Assembly (NCBI GenBank): GCA_001414345.1
Contig: LLCB01000087.1
Coordinates: forward strand, 1 to 64,000
Direction of reading: 5' to 3'
Source of the DNA: Hymenoscyphus infarciens
Lineage: Eukaryota; Ascomycota; Leotiomycetes; Helotiales; Helotiaceae
DNA length: 64,000 nt
Shown: positions 46,991 to 59,552 of the stretch, piece after piece
Position numbering within the stretch: the stretch's first letter is position 1
Layout of the letters: every line of letters starts with the position of its first letter
The notes under the pieces: model-generated
The model's database searches: none
Seen by the model: only the letters and a program-made list of their open reading frames with translations
Told to the model about the DNA's origin: nothing
Made by a program: the position numbers and the translations under genes

Positions 46991-49900
46991 ACTCTCACGA
47001 GTCTATACGTATAGAGCATTTTCACTTTTTATTACTAAATTACTAAATAGTAACTTGCTTAAATTGGAAATAGACTACTTATAGCGTTATATAAGTATAA
47101 TACTTTAGTATTTCTACTTTAAAATTAGCTTATTAATCTAATTCTAAGATATAGTCTTCTATTCTTCTATAACTACTTAGTATATCTATTAGTAATAACG
47201 TCTATAAAGTCGCTGTTTAATCTATTATAAGCACTTTTCTATAGAGTTTATAATAGATAAAGTAGAGAGATAAAATATTAAGATAATATTATATTTTATC
47301 TAGAATTTAATATAGTAATTAGTTATTAATTTATATTTATATAGAGCGTTTCTATACTCTAAAAATAAGAGCTTTTAAGAAAGTCGAAGAGTATAAGTAA
47401 TAAAGAAGAAAGTCTCTATAATCGCTTAAATAAAGAGTTCTAAAGACTATATAAAAAAGTTTTATTATAGAAAAACCTCGCTTTTTCTATAGCTTTTAAA
47501 AATATTAAAAGAGAAGATATATCTATTACTAATAGCGTTCTAGGCGTTTATAGCTATACTATAGCCTAGATAGAATTCGTACTAAATATAGGTTTTATAA
47601 AAGTGTTTAAAGTATTCTTTATTAATATTATAAATAACTTTTTATTTAACTATATATTATTTAACTAGAAAGATTACTTTATCTAACTATAGAATCTTTA
47701 GCTACTTTATATACTTAAATCTATATATAAGACTCTAAAGAAAGTAGGCTTTAACTTAAGTAAGAGTTAAATAAAGCTTTTAGTAGACTATATAATAATA
47801 GTAGTCTTTTTAGTATATTCTACGTTATATCTAAGTAATATCTAAGCGCTAATTCCTCTCTTACTTTCTACTAGTCTATAATCTAGTTCTTCTAGTTTAT
47901 AATATAATATATAATAATATTATCTACTTCTTTATTAGATAGAAGAAAAGCAAGTCGTATTTATTCTATATATACTTATTTAGAGACTACGTATCTCTAT
48001 AAAAGTATAATACTCTCTCTATTATATATATTCTATACTATTTAGAATATAGTCTAATTAAAGCTCTTATTAGAGAGTTTATAAGAAAGTTATAAATAGA
48101 TATTAGTATTAAAAAGTAATAATATTCTATAAAAGTAAAAAGCTTAGAATTAATAAAGCTTAGACTTTTTTTAAAAGAATTAAAAGAAAATCTAGTTTTA
48201 AATACGCTTTCTCTACTCTCTATACTTTTCCTCTTTCTCTTTCTCTCTGTTTTCTTAAATATAGATAGATTCTTCTAAGTTATTTTAAAAATAAGAAATT
48301 TAAGTACTTATCTATATATATATATATATAAGCGTATAAAGTAGTAAACTTTATCTAAAACGTTTAATTTTATTACTTATTCTTTTAAAAGAAGCGATTT
48401 TATAGAAGTAGAGAATTAGTAAAAAAAGAAGAGAGTAATTAGATAATTCTATATTATAAAGCTATACTTAAATATTAGAAAGACTAACTATTTCTTAAAA
48501 AGTACTAATCTTTTCTTAAAAGAGAATATATAATAGCTACTCTTATTTATTAACTTTTATAGCTTTTTAAAGTACTTGGAATTATAAAGCAAGCGCTTAT
48601 AATATCTAGTTAGCTTTCTTAAATTCTACTTTTTAATTCTAGCTAGCTTATTTATAGAGATAAAAACTCTTAATAGAATATACTAGAAATACTAAAAGAG
48701 TATTCTAGATACTTATCTTACTTTTATAAAGTAGCTAATTATCTTTTATATTATATCTACTCTCTCTAAGAAACTAACTAGATAAGAGGTCTTTTATATT
48801 ATTACTATAGAATATAAATAAAGATCTTTCTAAACTAGTGAAATTAATATATAACTTTCTTATTTTTTATATAGATTTCATAGTCTTTATTATAATACTA
48901 GTCGTCTAGTAAGAGGCTAAAAGTCATCGAAATCGAGTATACTATAGAGTATTACTACTTTATATATATAAGTTAAAAGTAACTAAAAATATATTAAAAG
49001 TCTCTAACTTCTTCTACTAATTATAAAGTAACTTTTTTATAAATTTATTTAAAAATAAATATAGATACTTAATTAAATAGAGATTTAATAGTCTTTCGAT
49101 TTTTTCTATAATAAAGTAATATATAGTATATATTAAATAACTCTCTTAGAAAATTTTTATTTTTTATTTTTATTTTTATATTTTTTATATTTAAATAGTC
49201 TTTTTAGCTGTCTAGAGGCGCTATATAGACGTACTTATTTATAGAGTTTCTTCTAAAAGTAGCTTATATACTTCTTAGAGTATCTATTACTAAGCTTTAT
49301 ATCTATTATTCTAGGCTTCCTAGTAATAGCTTAGTATCTCTTTCTATTCTCTCTATTTTAATTTAAATTTAATATTTTAGTTATTCTTATAAACAACTAA
49401 TTTAGTTTATTATAATAGCTCTTATAAGAGCTTAGTTAGCTCTCCTCTATATAGAACTAATAATAATCGTCTTCTAGTATACTATCTTATATAGAACTAT
49501 TCTCTAATATATCTCTAATCTAAGTTTCCTAGTTCCGTTCTCTAGTTCTCTACTCTATAGTTCTATACCTTCTAAGAGGTATCTTACTACTTTATCTAAG
49601 AACTACTAAATATACTTCGAATATCTACTAATATAAATAATAGACAATTAGTTCTCTATAACTACTAGAGAATTAGTTCTCTACTCTATAGTCTTATATC
49701 TTCTAAGAGATATCTTACTACTTTATTAAAGTACTACTAAATATACTTTAAATATCTACTAATATAAATAGTAGAGAATCTATTATCTAGTTATAAAAAC
49801 CTCTCTATGTTTATACTTCTATTTATACTATCTAAGCCTCTTCTAATTACTCTATTACTATTACTAGAGGTCTTTTATCTCTTTTAGTAATTCTCTTAAC

Positions 49901-50450
49901 TTAAATATAGTATATACTAACTATATAGAATAACTGCTATAGGTATTATCTCTAATCTTAGATTAGTATATAGCTCTTATCTTCTTAGAGTCGTATATAA
50001 TTCCGTAGTATATCTAGAGTAGAAGTTCTCTAGTATTAGCGAATATATAGAATTAACTTTAGAGACTTTCTTAATTAGTTCGCTTTAGTAGTCTATAGAT
50101 ACTACTATCGAGTAAATAAGCTATATAGGTCTTTTTCGCTACTATCTAGTATATTACTATATATAACGTAGCTTCTTTATAGAAGATTAAGATACCTAAG
50201 ACTCTAATAGTTATAAAGGTATTACTACGTCGCTCTTTTAACTTAAACTTAGCTCTATAAATAGTCTTAGAGACGAGATAAGACTACTAGAGGTTTATAG
50301 AATACACCGCGTATAGGTGTTAAGTCTTCGTATCTCTCTTAGAGAATTTATTAGTAAAATAATAATCTTTAAAATTATAAGTATAGTTTAAAAGTTATAA
50401 CTAAAAGCTTAGTTAGAAATATATTTATCTTATAAAGTTCTACGTCTATT
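46990..50450. repeat. AT-rich RIP-type block
   Basis: CA and TG dinucleotides are scarce, TA and AG/CT steps dominate, and no frame of useful length exists on either strand. I could not identify the original element by eye. It includes a diverged tandem duplication of about 131 bp (49543-49673 and 49674 to about 49790). The left edge is near 46990-47040 and the right edge near 50440-50470; both are sharp. Confidence 0.7.
49543..49790. repeat. Tandem duplication, about 131-bp period
   Basis: The second copy starts at 49674 with the same tagttctctactctatag as 49543. Later parts (cttctaagag-tatcttactacttta..., then aatatctactaatataaat) also match. Differences are mainly transitions, so the duplication is older than, or as old as, the mutation process. 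Confidence 0.75.
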
Positions 50451-51798
50451 GTTATTTTCAGGATATAGTATACCATGTGTTTTAAGTTATAAAGCTGTAA
50501 AGAGAGTAACTTTCGGTGCTCTGTTTTCAGTTGATTTTAGCCTGTGCGTATAGAGTAGTGACACTCCCTAGTGGGTGTAAAATCCTGAGGCCCTGAACGC
50601 ACAGACCCGTGAGAGTGGGCTCGTTAACGACTTATCGAGCTGACCCGGCAGCTTTGACTATCGCTCGCCACATCTATCAACCATTCACCCAGTGGCCTTC
50701 TCTCGGTGTGACACACCTCCTCAGTTACCGATTTACTCAAGAGGTAGAATCACATCTCTCTTCTCTTCCATTACCCTCTGTCTCAACTCCCAATCCTTCC
50801 AACCAACTTCTTCTCCTTTCAACCCATCCTGTAACCCGACCCACATCCTAGCTACAGCTAGCTCTCCTCTCCTCTGCCGCCTCGTCTGCCTACCTCCCCC
50901 TCTCTTTCTCCCCTCTCCCCTCTCCCCTCTTTGCCTCTCAACATCTCTTGTTGTCGCAAACTTACCGAATATCTGCATTTGTCTTTTCTCCATCCTCTTC
51001 CTCTTCAGCGACCCTTCAGCCTCGTCCTTTGGGCTTCCTGCAGGGGCATCTAGGCGACCGTCAGCTCTGCCAATTGCTTGCCTCCCACCATTTACTTCCT
51101 CCACTGCAGCCCAACCGGTGAACAACACAACTTGCAGCGTTGCAGCTTACCCTACTACCATACCACAGTGCCAGATCAGATTCGAGACCACCGAACCCGA
51201 CATCTCTATTCCACCACGGCATCCACCTTTTCTTTCCCCAGACGGCCCACCAGGTCCACCAGGTCCTGTCCTGTCCGCCTGCATCGTCACACCGAGTCGG
51301 CGTCCACGAACGCAATCTAAGGGATTCGCAGATTGCGCCCCAACGATCTTCTTTAAAAGGGTTGGCCCGCGCCTGCATCTCGTCCTCCTTCTCACTGCTC
51401 ACCTCGCGTTGGCACTCTGGTCACAGCTTAAGAACACAAGGTGAGTGTCGGCTGATCGCTGCTCTTCCTCTTTCTCCCCCCCCTCTAGCTGTCTGGTGAT
51501 TGGAACGGCATTCAAAAGTTACACGCTGGAAAAGGTCCCGTTCCTCTCACTGACAACTGGCACCCGCTGGCACCCCTCCGTTTTCGGATCTTCTGCGCAT
51601 ATCCGTCTAGCTTGTGCTGATACCAGGTGTTGAGGTGATAGGACCCATCCATCAATACCATCAAACTACCTCCGAGATCTGCGACCCAAGCCTTCCTAGC
51701 GGTGTGGGATACAGCGTTGGTCCGGCCTACAAGGTCTCTGCAACTCCCGGATTGTCGGAATTCACTCTGTCCTACACGACAATAGTTCAACCCCAGTC
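50451..51798 (+). promoter_or_regulatory. Promoter and long pyrimidine-rich leader of the AAA+ ATPase gene
   Basis: The stretch about 50740-50940 is strongly C/T-rich on the plus strand, as is common in promoters and leaders of filamentous fungi. Long frames here (for example 50692-51444) read as Ser/Pro/Leu-rich translations of the CT tracts and are not called. A good donor (aag|gtgagt at 51441) suggests a leader intron, with an acceptor perhaps near 51626-51640; this is inference. Confidence 0.45.
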
Positions 51799-54700
51799 AT
51801 GGATACCCCAAGTACCAATCAAAGCGAGCAGGTGACGGAGCGCGAGGAAGGTACGCCAGCTACAGGCGAGACCAGTCCAAGCACACTGGTCGAAAAAACA
51901 AAACCATCTACAAAATCCAATAAGAACAAGCCGAAATCCAAAAAGATGAACGATTCGACCAAGAAATGTGGCAAGTCCAGGTCAAAGAAGGCCAAGGAAG
52001 TCGTTGAAAGCGAAGAAGAAGATTCCAATTCCTCGAGTGAATCTGAGACCGACAGTGACGCCTCTGATAGTGAGTCGGAGGAAGAGGAGACAGAAAAGGA
52101 GAAGAAGAAGAGAAAGGCAAAGTCGAAAAAGGCCAAACAAAAGTTGAAGAACAAGAAGAAGGCCAAATCGAAGAAGTCCAAGAGAGAGGTAACACTTCAC
52201 TTGGGTAAATTTTGGAAGACCTATGCTAATGTATCTCTAGGTAGCCTCAGATTCCTCAGATTCCGACTCTGATGATGGTTCTGAATCATCCTCAGAGACT
52301 GCTTCCGAACCCGAAATCGATGACGAAGTTGATGACAGTTCTCAGAGCCTCCAATTACAACAGCTTCTACAGATGCAGCAAATGCAACAACAACTACAAG
52401 GTTTGGGCCAGCCCGCCTTGCAGAATTATGTCCCCCCACAACTTGGATCAGGTGGCAGACACGCACTTGGAGGTCAACAAGCTAGAAATGTTGCAATGCT
52501 AGCGGGAATCGACATTAATCGATTGAAAAAGGCCAAAAAGGAGAAAAAGGTCAAAAAGAAGCGTGCCAGTAAATTGGAATTCAAGAGAGTCGATCAGCTT
52601 TGGGACAGTACCATTCACAATTACAAACTCACCGATACGGCGGAAGACGAGGAGAGTTCCGAGTATGACCAATACCTATTTAATGTTCGACGAACTTTTG
52701 ATTGGGAGGGTAAATACAAGGTCAGTGATATACCTTCCATGCCTGCTATACCCACGACTGATTTTTTTCTAGGCCACCGTTGTCGACATCAAGAGCAAAT
52801 TGTTGAAAGAGGCATTGAACGAAGTCATGGATGGTGTCAAGGGTGTTAGTTTGGTTGAGGAGACTCCCACGGTCGATCCAAACCTGTTGTTCCTTTACCT
52901 CGAAGATTTACGAGTATCCTACAAGGAATTGAAGAACAAAAAGGTTACGGTTAAGAAGGGCAAGAAAAAGCAGATCAAACGAAATGAGACAAAGCGTGCG
53001 CATCTCAAGGTACTTTTGAAATATCTCGACAAGGATTATGCATCCACCAAAAAGACTCTCTACCCTATGTTAGAGTCTGGCTTGATCACCTTCGACTTGC
53101 TCTGGGCTCTCTACAAACCCAACACTCTTGCATACACGACCACATATGGTTCTGTTGACGAACCTCGCGCTTTTAGAATCGAACTCGCCGATAAAGAGTA
53201 TAGTTTTATGAAAGGGGAGTGGTATAACATCGAAGGGAAGTATCTGGAGTATGACGGCAAAACATGGGGAATGGGTGAGTTGCTACATCTGACATCCGCT
53301 ATCGATGGCGGCTAATTTTTGACTAGGAACTATGGATGTCGACGTTCCATCATTCAAGGGTGCAAGAAAAATCACCAGTCTCAGTTGCTACCCTCTAAAA
53401 TACCACAAGTTCGAGTCGAAACTTCGAGCAGATTTGATTGAACGAGGCAAGAAATTCGTTAGCTTACAGGGCGTCAATTATAGAAGCCATGAGGGTTTGG
53501 CCTACTACAAGAAGCGAAAGCAGATTGTCAAGGTCAATATCAATGGCAGAATAATGGTCGACCCTGCAATTCATCGCCGAATTTTGCCAAATTACAGCGT
53601 CAGTACGGTCAAACCAAAAGACCCTGATCTCCTCGACTCGGATTCCGAAGAAGACGATTCTGATGATTGTGGTTGTGGTGATGAATCGTCTGATGATGGA
53701 AACGGACCACGATTTGAACAACGCGACGAGAAGGCTGATGATGGTGAGCCGAAATTGAAGAGAAAGATCGTGATTGACGATAAAGATGAGCCTCATATCA
53801 TCGAAGTTGTTGTGGATGCCGATGGCCAGGAAATTACGGTTGAGAAGTTAGAGCCAGTTCCCAGCAAGGTTGTCAAGGATCCGGCTGCCGTCGCAATCGA
53901 AGAGGACAAAAAGACCCTTCCCGTTTTTACAGACGATGAGTATCTCATTGCCTCTCCGGTTGTACTTGGTTTTGCCTTTGCTGAGAAGATGTGGCTCGAG
54001 TTCACCGTTTCTGGTGTCAAGGATATCGTTTGGAACGAAGGTGCTTATGACTCTTTGGTTCTTGAAAACAATACCAAGGATATCGTTAAAGCACTTGTCG
54101 AATCACACAAATATCATCCAGCCGAGAGTATCGACGATGTCATTCAAGGCAAAGGCAAAGGTCTGGTTGCGGTTCTCCATGGACCTCCTGGCACTGGAAA
54201 GACTCTCACCGCGGAAGGTATTTCAGAGTTGCTCAAGTGCCCACTTTACATGGTCTCGGCAGGCGAGTTGGGAACTGATCCTCGCACTCTTGAAGCAGAG
54301 TTACAGAAGATTCTTGATATCGCTCACGCGTGGGGTGCCGTCCTTCTCCTCGATGAGGCTGATGTTTTCCTTGAGAAACGTACGATTCAGGATATCCATC
54401 GTAACGCTCTTGTCTCCATCTTCCTTCGACTACTTGAGTACTTCCAAGGTATCCTATTCTTGACTACCAACCGAGTGGAGACGTTCGACGATGCATTCCA
54501 GAGCCGTATTCACATCGCGTTGAGATACGGAGAGCTTAGTCCCAAGGCCAAGAGAAGCGTTTTCAAGATGTTCATTGAGCGAGTCAGAGTCTTGGAGGGT
54601 ATTGAAACGATGCCTTTCACGGAGGAAGATTACCTGAATCTCAGCAGACATAATCTGAATGGCCGACAGGTAAGCCTTCTCCCCCCTCGCATTCAACCTT

Positions 54701-54883
54701 GCATCAAGCTAACAGGTTATATAGATCAAGAATACCATCCGCACTGCGCAGGCCCTAGCTGTCAACAAGGGCGAGCCTCTGAGCATGGAACATATCAAGC
54801 GCGTCCTTGATGTCTCCAACGCCTTCGATCGCGACTTGAAGGGTGGACCTGGCTTTGAGGATGCGATGCGTGGATACTTTTAG
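51799..54883 (+). CDS. AAA+ ATPase family protein with N-terminal DUF7025-like region
   Basis: Five exons (51799-52188, 52241-52720, 52773-53274, 53327-54669, 54725-54883) encode 957 residues; introns are 52, 52, 52 and 55 nt and all junctions keep frame. Residues 1-200 are charged low complexity (Lys-rich, then Ser/Asp/Glu-rich), followed by a Gln/Leu/Met-rich patch. The middle (about 300-560) matches the conserved region found N-terminal to fungal AAA domains of this type (DLLWALYKPNTLAYTTTYG, WGMGTMDVDVPSF). An acidic linker with a CGCG patch follows. The AAA+ domain has Walker A GPPGTGKT at 743-750 and Walker B LLLDEAD with D800-E801, and TTNRVETFDDAFQSRIH downstream, so ATPase activity is expected. 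Substrate and partner are unknown. Confidence 0.9.
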
Positions 54884-57800
54884 GCTGTGACCCTTGGACA
54901 CGATTTGACACGATTGGATTTGATGATGGATGACATGATTGCGACGTTTCTCTATTTTCTGATTGCCAAGCATGATGCATTTTCTGTCATTTACCTCGGT
55001 CATGATCTGCATTTTGATTTTTCTTTACTTCCCTTCGGCTGTACTTCTTGGGGGTGTGGTTCATGATGGGGCTGGCGAAAATATTTGGGAGGAATTAAAA
55101 AATGGCAGGGGTGTGGGGGATGGAAGGGGTGCTGCCGTGTTACTATTATGATTTTCTTCTTCCTTTTTCATATGCTACTGAGGATTGACATAGCGAGGTT
55201 CTTTTCCGTAGGTTAATTTAATTTTGAGAATTGGGATTTTTCTCTCTCTACTCTGTCACTGCTTTGGCCTTTTTCTTTCTAAGTAAAAATGTAATGAGGA
55301 TTTCGAGGGTGTCTTGACATGAGTTGCTGTCCTGTTTGATGCCAAGTACTCTCGTCGACCTACGAGGAAAGCAAGTCTAGGACCATTATAGGAAATTGAC
55401 TTGGACAATTTTTCCTGAATGAATGAATGCAAGTGTTGGGACGTTTTTCGAGGAGATGGCATGAAGGGTTTACGTAGAGTAGAGTAGAATGAAGCTAGAC
55501 TTTGGTGTATGGAAGAGGTACATGTACATGTGGAAGAATTTAAACACCCGCCGCCGCCCGACTGGATTCTCAATGAATTTTTACACGTGGTTTTTTTGGT
55601 CATAGGGGAACTAAAGTTTGGGCGAGTCTAAAAGAGTTAATTGAGATGAGGTGGGAGAAATGGTGACCTTGTTTTTTTGGTATCTGTAGGTGGGGTTTTC
55701 TGGTCTGTCACTTTTTGGGGGAGGGATTTGAGTGGGAGGTTGGTAGGTTGATTAGAAATATCTGAGGGAACTTTTTTAAAGGGGAGGGGGTGGGGGGGGA
55801 AGGAAGAAAGGTAGGTATTAGGAAGAGGAAGAGGATGGGAGAGAGATGTATTTACGTCTTTACTTAAATCTTGGTCTGGTGAAGTGCGATGAGGTGGTTT
55901 GTTGATTGTTTAGTGTTTCTCTTCTTCTTCTTTTTGTTTGGTTCTTTTTTTCTTCTTTTTTTTCCTTCTTTCTTTTTCTTCTTTCTTTTCTTTATTCTTT
56001 GGACGGGATGAGCATTGAGGAGGAGAAGTGGTGAGGGAGGATGCGATGGTGAGAATACGTCAAAGATAAGAATTTTACGATGACTTTCAAAAGAGAGAGA
56101 AGGGAGTGATATATGTTGGTTTTTGGAGTTACGTACCACGACCCTGCTTCAAACTAACACTGGAACGTTCCGTAACGATTTACCTATAAAGAAGGAGAAC
56201 TCGCTACTCTCGGCGTGGAATAAAACGATATTTATACTCTTCTTTCCTAGATTGAGGCTTTATTAGTATATTATTTTCTCCGTTGTATATATAAGAAGTT
56301 TTAAGTAAATAAGAGAACCTTAAAGAAAGCCCTAATTTCTCTTTCTTCACTTTTGTTTCGAATATATTCTTTTCTTAGATTCTTTCTTAGATTCAGTCTC
56401 GAAGTCTAAATTGTAGCTTGTAGATCGTTTCTCAGTATCGTACTCGTAGATCTTTTTGCTTGGCTTCAAGGAAGTGGCACGTGCGTGTGGAGTGACTTTA
56501 AAGTTGTACAGCCTACAAGGTTAGGTTGGTAGGAGGCGACATTTGCGAGTATCGCAAATCTCGAGAGGTGTGAAAAGTCGGTGAGGAGGAGTGACTCTTT
56601 TCGAAAGCTTAAAGTCATTCTCCTCTTCGACGGAGGTTTTTACAAAATTAAATCCCCGGGATAGGTTCTTGAACTGCTCCCTGAACCTACTGGATGCAGA
56701 CTCAAAGGTTAGAGGTAGCCTGCTCCAATTAAGGGGATAAAGAATCGACGATATTTTCTTTATTTTCTCGTGGTGTTCTAGATCATTGTAAAAATCAAAA
56801 AGAAGAAGAAGAAGAAGTTATTACGAACTCGCTTTCTTTGCGTATATCGCAGCCGGTTGATTCGTAAGGACCTTATATCATCCCAGCCTTCTTATTAACG
56901 AGCATAAAGGAGCTAAACCCGGCTTTCTCCTTCTTTTTTCACTCTCATATACGCCACTTCTCGGAGATCCTCTTATTTACGTGCTATGTGTTCTCTCCCC
57001 GTCTTAGAGAAGGTCTAGGAAAGAACGATAGATCTTGACCGTAGCCTTTGGGTTCGAGATCGAGGGGCGTATGATTGGTTTTGAAGAGTTGAGCAAAGAG
57101 GTTAAGACTTGTTAATTCAAAGGGGTCGGTTCGAAAAGAGGGATATGAAGTCTGTTGTTTTCCAAGTAGTGAAAGTGAGCGGAAGCGAGAGAAAGAGAGA
57201 GAGTTCTAGTATCTTATTAGGTTAGTACTACTTTGTATAATAAAGACAGATCTCGAATTTAGACTATAAGAGAGTTCTACTTAAATTCAAAGATAGGATA
57301 TATAAAAACAAGTGAATTTAAGATTTCTTTAAAAGAGAGAGAGAGAGAGAGAAGCACTATATATAGTTCTAAAAGTATATACTATAGCTATATATACTAT
57401 TAAACTTCTCGTATATAGAAATATCTACTAATTTCAGTATATTATATACTATTATAACTACTTATAATAAAACTATAAAAACGTATTTGTTTTCAAGATT
57501 AACTAGCTTCTTTAGTAAAAAAAAAGGCTTTTTACTATTTCGTTTTCTCGTACTAAAGCTTATAAGAGGTTACAAATATAGACTAGACTAGTTAGTCACG
57601 TGACCTCGGCTATACCTAGCTCTAGTATTTCGCTAGTACTAGCTCCGCCCATAAGTAGTAGGCCTTTCTAGGACCTCTTTAGTCTATAGCTTAGTTATTC
57701 TAAAAAAACGAAAATCTAAATCTTTACTCTAGCCTATTTATTTAATATAAGATAAAAATATTATAGATATAAGCTTATACTAAAATTAGCGAGTCTAGCT

Positions 57801-58991
57801 AGAACTAGAATAATTTATAATAAAATATAAGAGGAATACTAATAAAAGTAATAAATATAAGACTCTTTTTCTTACGAGAGAGTATAGCTAAAAAATATTA
57901 AGATTATAAAAGAATTTAACTTAAAAGTGAAATTTACTTAGTTGTTTTTAAGGTTTATTATAGTTACGAAATTATATTAAAGCGTAATAAGTTTTATTAT
58001 ATTATAATATTTAAAGAAAAAAAGAATTCTATATAAAAAAAAATAGAGCTAAGAACTATTTTAGATATTTTTAGAATTAGTATAAATATTTAGATTATTC
58101 TGTTAGACTTAATAACTTGAGAGAAAGAAGATTTCTAGATATAGTTACTATTTAAAAAGATAGTAAGACTTCTTTGAGATATTTTAATAAGAGTATTTTA
58201 ATTCTTTTTCTTATATTAAATTTTCTAAGAAAAGAAGAATTAAATATTTACTTACTAATAAATAAAGAACCTAGAGCTACTTTCAAGAATTAGAAGAATA
58301 TTTAACGTTATTTTATTATATTAGAGTATTATATAAAAATAAGCTTATTTATATCTCTCTACTAGAATAGAAAAGCTTATAGATTCTCTAAGATATATTA
58401 TATTAGTTTAAAGTTATTAAAGTTATTTTTACTATATTAAAGAGTTAGAGAAATAAGATTCTTTATATATAATCACTATAATAGAACGGTCTATAGCTTT
58501 TAGAAGATATTTCAATAGAATAGTAAAATTTATTATATATTTTTTATATACTAGAGAGTTAGAGAAGTGAAAATTTAGAAGTTTAGTTACTAATAAAAAA
58601 AAGGCTTAGTCTTAGTTAAGATATTATGTAGAATAATAAGAGTAGTTAAGGGAATTGATTATACTAAAGGTTCAAAAAAGTATAGTTTCTTTACTCTATT
58701 TAATAATTCTACTCTTAAAACTGTTATTATTCTTAAGACAATGCTATCTTTCAGCGAAATGTCAAGTCTATGTCATTTAATACGAAACAACAATGCGCTT
58801 TTAAGAATGAAGCAATTTCTTCATCTATGATTTATCATTCATTCAGGGTGCTCATCATTCTCAACTCCGTCGAAAATCTACCCAAAACCGCCCTAAAAAG
58901 CAGGTTTTATTTACAAAGGCCCCCCGTTCCACGCTACAAACTCCAATGTACCAAGGTGTATGCGACAACAAGATCCTTCCTACTTCAGCCT
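54884..58991. other. 4-kb region without a supported gene, including an AT-rich block
   Basis: 54884-55860 is ordinary noncoding sequence. About 55910-56000 is a TTC/TTTTC-rich tract whose minus-strand frame is only poly-Lys/Arg. 56150-57200 is mixed. Simple repeats include agaagaagaagaagaag near 56797 and a GA run near 57335-57352. About 57200-58740 is a strongly AT-rich, CA/TG-poor RIP-type block with no recognisable coding trace. Normal composition returns near 58740. Confidence 0.5.
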
Positions 58992-59552
58992 CTATGACTG
59001 CTTTCTCTTCGCCAATTCCAAAAGAGATTTTCTCAACGTCTTGATCTCATCCTCTTTCTTCAATATGACAGTATCTTTGGCATTAACATGATCCATCAAA
59101 TTAGCCCGATCCTCACGATGATTCTCCAGCTGCTCTCTCAAAGCAATAACCTCTTGAGTCAACCATGTCATGTGTTCATCCTCCTGGACAAAAACCGCAG
59201 CGACGCCCTCAGAAAAACCATTGAATCTCCCTTCGAGATCCTGGTACTTGTAATCCATCAGCGCGATTTGTTCCTCTTGGGTGCGAATGATTTCAGCTTT
59301 TGTGTCTTCGGAGAGGGGGAGGTTGTTTTGCTGGAGACGTAGGTGGAGGTGGTGGTTGTAGGTGGTGAGTTGGTCATTTTGGCTGGTGAGTTGTTGGTTT
59401 TGGGCGACGAGGGCTTCTTTTTGGGTGAGGGCTGTGAGGATTTGGCCTTCGAGGTCGTCGTTTTTGTTCTTCATTGTGGTGACTTTGCCTTCCAGTTTGT
59501 TGATTGTTTCCTCCAGCTTGGCGACATATTCTTGTGAACGGTGTCCCGACAT
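58992..59552 (-). CDS. Hypothetical coiled-coil protein
   Basis: A single uninterrupted exon of 186 residues. I do not recognise a named family. Almost the whole length is predicted helical by eye, with heptad spacing of Leu/Ile/Val and many Gln, Lys and Glu (for example EYVAKLEETINKLEGKV and EDEIKTLRKSLLELAKR). There are no membrane segments and no signal peptide. A central less regular part (NNLPLSEDTKAEII; GRFNGFSEGVAAVF) separates two coils. The start is the first ATG of the frame (MSGHRSQEY). It sits alone between two AT-rich blocks, about 250 bp from one of them. Uniform codon use and lack of stops favour a real gene, perhaps lineage-specific. Confidence 0.65.
   Translation of the reverse strand: MSGHRSQEYVAKLEETINKLEGKVTTMKNKNDDLEGQILTALTQKEALVAQNQQLTSQNDQLTTYNHHLHLRLQQNNLPLSEDTKAEIIRTQEEQIALMDYKYQDLEGRFNGFSEGVAAVFVQEDEHMTWLTQEVIALREQLENHREDRANLMDHVNAKDTVILKKEDEIKTLRKSLLELAKRKQS

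Noticed and set aside
50692..51444. 250-codon frame upstream of the AAA+ ATPase
   Set aside because: It lies in a CT-rich leader; the translation is low-complexity Ser/Pro/Leu with no family resemblance, and overlapping frames of similar length exist on both strands.
55864..56139. 91-codon minus-strand frame rich in Lys
   Set aside because: Product of a TTC/TTTTC simple-sequence tract.
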